A model generated the notes under the pieces. That model had not been told where the DNA came from. It saw only the letters and a program-made list of their open reading frames with translations, and did no database searches. A DNA stretch of 64,000 nt from Pythium myriotylum (Eukaryota > Oomycota > Peronosporomycetes > Pythiales > Pythiaceae): the NCBI GenBank assembly GCA_023091665.1, contig JALJCQ010000033.1, positions 62,001-126,000 of the forward strand. Reading direction: 5' to 3'. The translations under genes and the position numbers were made by a program. Shown piece after piece: positions 60,593 to 64,000 of this stretch; within the stretch, counting starts at the first letter, position 1, and each line of letters begins with the position of its first letter.

Positions 60593-62671
60593 ATGCGGCG
60601 ACAGCAGGGCAGCGGCGAGGCCCCGGCCAACGGCAGCTCCAACTTCACCGTCTTCCGCGTGCCCGGCTCGCGGTACACGGCGCCGACGCCCGCCGCCACC
60701 GCCAGCAGCAGCGCGCCGCCCGCGGGCATCCCGCTCCAGGTCGGCCCGTCGCTCGACGACCCGCGCGGCGGCAGCGGCAGCGCGCACCGCAACAGCTACT
60801 CGTCCACGATCCCGGCCTCGCCGCCCTACCGCGAGTCCATGCCCGACGGCATGGGCTTTGACGACTTTGACTCGATGGACAGCGGCGGCATCGGGTGGAT
60901 GCGCACGGGCCGCGTCGTGCGCGTCAAAGAGACCGGCCAGTCCTTCCGCTTCCCGCTCGAGGACGAGCACCTGCCGCAGATCGAGCTCGGGCGCCAGGAC
61001 ATTGCGCAACTGCGAGAGGCCATGGAGGCCGCGATTGAGAAAGCGGTCAAGAACGGCGGCGTCTCATGGATGGAGAACCCGACCATGGCGCCCGCCAACG
61101 CCAAGTACCAGTGGAAAGTCCACTTGGAGAAGAAGAATTGCATCATGTACCGCCGCAAGAACGACTCGACGCTGACGAAGAACTTTCTCATCCGATGCAA
61201 GCTCGAGTGCAGCCTCAACGATGTCATGTACGGCGTCATGAGCGACAACACAGAGGACGAACGCACCTACCTGGCGCATGTCCACCGCGACGACTTCCTG
61301 GACGGCGCCGTGCTCCAGTTGCTCGCCCGCCCCAACGTTGAAGACCCCTACCAGCTCTTTGCTGTCAAATGGGCGGCCTTCCAGTCGCCCGTGGACTCGA
61401 TGTTTGCGATTCGAGACCAGTTTTACGTCGAGTACTCGCGGACAGTGATCGATCCAAAGGGCCAGAAAGTCGTCGCCCGCGTGTTCCAGTCGATCAACGC
61501 CAAGGATTACAACGCCGTCGAGCGCGAATTTAACTTCGTGCGCAACGACATCAACTGGGTCCAACTCTTCCGTGTGCTGCCCGGCAGCAAGGATACGAAA
61601 GTCGACGTATCGCTGAACGGATCCATCACATTCCCAGCGAGCGCGAACACGCCCTCTTGGCTCGCAAACCGATTCCTAGCGAGCCAGTACGCCATTGTCA
61701 CAGGCATGGCCACCGCCGGCGACGCCAAGTTCATCGTCAACAATCAGCTCGTGTCGGAGAAGCCGTGGGTGCCCAACCACGAGCGCTCGGCCTGCAACGT
61801 GTGCTTCAAGTCGTTTAGCTTCCTGCGCCACCGCCACCACTGCCGAGTCTGCGCGGAAATCATGTGCACTGCTTGCACACTCGAGTTGTCGCTACGGACG
61901 TCGACACTGCCACCGTCGTTGCGACCCGAGGGTGGCCTCATCAGCGCTGAGAAATTCTGCTTCAAGTGCGTGGAACAGGCCCGACGAGACCGTGAGATCT
62001 CGTTGGCCCACGAGCTCGCGATGTCATCCAACCCCGACCTCGCGGAAGCTCCATACGATGAGGACAACAAGGAGAATAGCTCGAGTACCGCGGAACCTTC
62101 ACTGCCGCAAATTGCGCGGTCAACCAGCACACATAGCGTCGAGTCGGGTGGCAGCAGCCTGAACACCGCGGGATGGTCCAACAAGGTACTCACAACGATG
62201 AATCGGGATAAGCCGGCCCAAAGCGGCGAGTTCGTTCCGTTCTCAGCTGGCACTTCCTCATCCCCTGGAGTCCACACGCCGCTGCGCCAGCGAACCAACA
62301 CAGCTGGCGTGGACCGCATCCGACAGGACAATCTGGTACCTGTGGAGAAGGGTCTCAAATCCTCAGGTAGTCTGCCGTCGATGATGGATTCGAGCCTGGC
62401 GCCGCCTCTGTCGAGTGCGGCGGCCCCACCCTCGGCGATGCCGAGCACCTTCGCCAAGATGGAAGAATCGATCGCCGCGCAGCAAATGTTGCTACGGAAC
62501 ATGCTGATGCAAGGCCAGAAGATGATGCAGCAGCAACAACAACAGTACTACCCGCCTCCGCCCAGGTCGGGTCCGCAAATCGAGGTGATCGAGGACATCA
62601 GCCATGCGCCCGTGCCCCCGCAGCGCCTTGCCCTGCCGCCGTCCACGACCACAATCGAGGATCCTCTGTAG
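60593..62671 (+). CDS. START-like domain and FYVE finger protein
   Basis: 692 residues from ATG 60593; an upstream in-frame ATG at 60374 would add 73 low-complexity residues and was not preferred. A disordered leader precedes a START-like lipid-binding region (about 100-385: KYQWKVHLEKKNCIMYRRK, RTYLAHVHRDDFLDGAVL, WVQLFRVLPGS). The FYVE finger (about 393-466) has CNVC, RHRHHCRVC, CTAC and CFKC and should bind PtdIns3P. A Ser-rich tail and a Gln/Met-rich coiled coil follow, ending PPSTTTIEDPL. START-FYVE architecture is greatly expanded in oomycetes. Likely an endosomal lipid sensor or transfer protein. It converges on a second member of the family, with 300 bp between stops. Confidence 0.85.
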   Translation: MRRQQGSGEAPANGSSNFTVFRVPGSRYTAPTPAATASSSAPPAGIPLQVGPSLDDPRGGSGSAHRNSYSSTIPASPPYRESMPDGMGFDDFDSMDSGGIGWMRTGRVVRVKETGQSFRFPLEDEHLPQIELGRQDIAQLREAMEAAIEKAVKNGGVSWMENPTMAPANAKYQWKVHLEKKNCIMYRRKNDSTLTKNFLIRCKLECSLNDVMYGVMSDNTEDERTYLAHVHRDDFLDGAVLQLLARPNVEDPYQLFAVKWAAFQSPVDSMFAIRDQFYVEYSRTVIDPKGQKVVARVFQSINAKDYNAVEREFNFVRNDINWVQLFRVLPGSKDTKVDVSLNGSITFPASANTPSWLANRFLASQYAIVTGMATAGDAKFIVNNQLVSEKPWVPNHERSACNVCFKSFSFLRHRHHCRVCAEIMCTACTLELSLRTSTLPPSLRPEGGLISAEKFCFKCVEQARRDREISLAHELAMSSNPDLAEAPYDEDNKENSSSTAEPSLPQIARSTSTHSVESGGSSLNTAGWSNKVLTTMNRDKPAQSGEFVPFSAGTSSSPGVHTPLRQRTNTAGVDRIRQDNLVPVEKGLKSSGSLPSMMDSSLAPPLSSAAAPPSAMPSTFAKMEESIAAQQMLLRNMLMQGQKMMQQQQQQYYPPPPRSGPQIEVIEDISHAPVPPQRLALPPSTTTIEDPL

Positions 62672-62971
62672 AGTTTGGAGATTTTCTCGTAAAGGTAAAC
62701 CGAATGCACCGCGTGGATGAAAGGAGAGAGCTCACGACCACGACGGACACTACAAAAACGAACACAAAAACAATGGATCTGAGTGTTAGGGACTGGAGAG
62801 ACTGTCTTGATCAATGTCGATTACCGTTGCTACTATGCACGCCCATCTTCCTCTCGGTTCTACTAAATACCCGGTGTCCATTGTGGCACCCACGCTCTAC
62901 CAAGTACAACACATCTTGCTAATACATACAGAAAAACTCGCTAAAACTATCACACGAAACACCTAGGAGAC

Positions 62972-64000
62972 TTAGAAATGCTCCACGAGCTGGGGCCGTA
63001 GGTGGGAGTCCCCAGCCGCCAGGGCCTTGCGCTGGGCCGCTGTCTGGAGGCTGCTTGTGGTGCTCGTCGTCGACATGGTCTCGGTATCCGCTTCACCGTT
63101 GAACAACATCGATCGCAGTCTGAAGATTGTCTCGAGATCCTCGGACGCAAGGGCATCTTCCTGAGGAGACTTCGGGCCTGACAGCGAGGCGACAGTGCGA
63201 GTGGCGCCTTCGTTGATAAGTAGGTTCTGCGCTGAGCCTTGACGGGATCCAGGGTTAAGCGGAGCAGGGAGTGGCCGCGAGGACGGGACGTCGGGCTGCG
63301 GCATGGGCGGGATCATGTGGCGGGGCACATCGGGGATCATGTACATGGGGCTCTGTGGACTCGGACGCAGAGGGAACCCACTCGCCGTGCGAGGGGACGG
63401 AGAGGACAACTGATGGTTCCACCCGACACCGCCGCTGTTCTGCCTACGGAACGGCTTTGGCGGATGGTGGAGGGGATGTGACGGAGGTGGAGGAGTTCCT
63501 GGTGGTGCAGGCCCGTATTGCCTGCGGCCGACCTGATCATTGCCCCCGAGCTTGTCCTGTCGAGCCGCGTACTGGCCATAGAGACGCACGAACTCCTCGT
63601 GGTCGCGTGGGTCGTACTGACGTTGCTGTTGGAGCATCTGCAACTGCTCCAACTGGTGTGGCTGTAGCGGCGACGGAGTGCGTCGGTGGTACGCGGGAGC
63701 CGATGGCGCAAGCAGTGCGTTCGCGTTGTACCCGCCACAGCCCTCGCTCTCGTCGTCCGATTCATCATGGTCGAACGAGTTGGATGAGTACGAGTCCACG
63801 TACGGCTCCATCTCGGGATGGTATGGACACTGTCCGGACGGGATACGACGCACGAGCTGTTGCTTGGCGGCATGGCGTCCGGCGCTGCCGAGACTGCCGC
63901 TGCTGCTGCGACGCGTGCTGAGCGAGGCCCGCTGGTGGGCCATCAGCACGGCCGTCACCTCACGGATGTCGGCGCGCGCCTGGCGTGTGCAGTTGAGGCA
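62972..64000 (-). CDS. Second FYVE-family protein, 5' part beyond the window
   Basis: The frame is open to the right edge, giving 342 residues. The first residues in view, CLNCTRQARADIREV, correspond to the last CxxC pair and following helix of the FYVE finger in the neighbouring gene (CFKCVEQARRDREIS), so this is most likely the C-terminal end of another START-FYVE protein. The rest is disordered: Pro/His/Gln-rich, an acidic patch (SFDHDESDDESEG), then a helix near the end (ALASEDLETIFRLRSMLFNG) and a Thr/Ser run. Internal GTG or ATG codons near 63958 are not starts. Partial at the right boundary. Confidence 0.7.
   Translation of the reverse strand, partial: CLNCTRQARADIREVTAVLMAHQRASLSTRRSSSGSLGSAGRHAAKQQLVRRIPSGQCPYHPEMEPYVDSYSSNSFDHDESDDESEGCGGYNANALLAPSAPAYHRRTPSPLQPHQLEQLQMLQQQRQYDPRDHEEFVRLYGQYAARQDKLGGNDQVGRRQYGPAPPGTPPPPSHPLHHPPKPFRRQNSGGVGWNHQLSSPSPRTASGFPLRPSPQSPMYMIPDVPRHMIPPMPQPDVPSSRPLPAPLNPGSRQGSAQNLLINEGATRTVASLSGPKSPQEDALASEDLETIFRLRSMLFNGEADTETMSTTSTTSSLQTAAQRKALAAGDSHLRPQLVEHF

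Overview
The window reads as nuclear DNA of a stramenopile, most likely an oomycete. The signs are GC-rich genes on both strands, very short introns (mostly 56-75 bp, typically GTACGT, GTGCGT or GTGAG donors and TAG/CAG acceptors), START-FYVE and ankyrin-FYVE proteins, secreted PAN/Apple proteins, a KRE6/SKN1-type glucan protein and a KA1-tailed protein kinase. I cannot fix the genus. Exon-intron models were built by hand from splice signals, reading phase and protein-family continuity; I ran no search.

Layout. 0-6.9 kb is gene-poor, with one small conserved-looking gene (1990-2724, minus) and long stretches without convincing coding signal. 6.9-13.0 kb holds a kinesin-8-like motor converging on a five-exon CAMK-type kinase with a large insertion in its N-lobe. 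13.9-15.5 kb is a tandem pair of nucleoredoxin-like thioredoxins. 15.7-21.2 kb has an unknown protein, an EF-hand protein with unresolved 5' exons, and an ankyrin-FYVE protein. 21.5-23.2 kb has a small mitochondrial-looking membrane protein and a complete four-exon copine-type vWA gene.

23.4-29.8 kb is the accessory part: a cluster of five intact secreted PAN/Apple genes and two decayed copies, interleaved with a broken second copy of the copine 3' end. This is direct evidence of segmental duplication. Next is a SKN1/GH16 glucan protein on the minus strand with an apparent frameshift before its membrane anchor.

33-64 kb is a dense housekeeping and signalling block: a cyclic-nucleotide phosphodiesterase with four GAF domains; a COX14-like protein; prohibitin-1; a 3432-residue ATM kinase (three exons); ZMAT2/Snu23 divergent from ATM across 121 bp; an RBM5/RBM10-type splicing factor (nine exons); a mitochondrial peroxiredoxin-thioredoxin fusion; a 1003-residue uncharacterised protein reconstructed from two open frames; an SLC35F6-like transporter; and two convergent START-FYVE genes, the second running off the right edge.

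Functional themes are DNA-damage signalling (ATM), tri-snRNP and SR-type splicing (ZMAT2, RBM), mitochondrial quality and redox (PHB1, COX14-like, Prx-Trx, nucleoredoxins), phosphoinositide/lipid reading (FYVE proteins) and cell-wall or secreted interaction proteins (SKN1, PAN cluster). The most unusual points are the four-GAF phosphodiesterase, the kinase insertion, the Prx-Trx fusion and the PAN/copine duplication cluster. I saw no CRISPR array, tRNA or rRNA.
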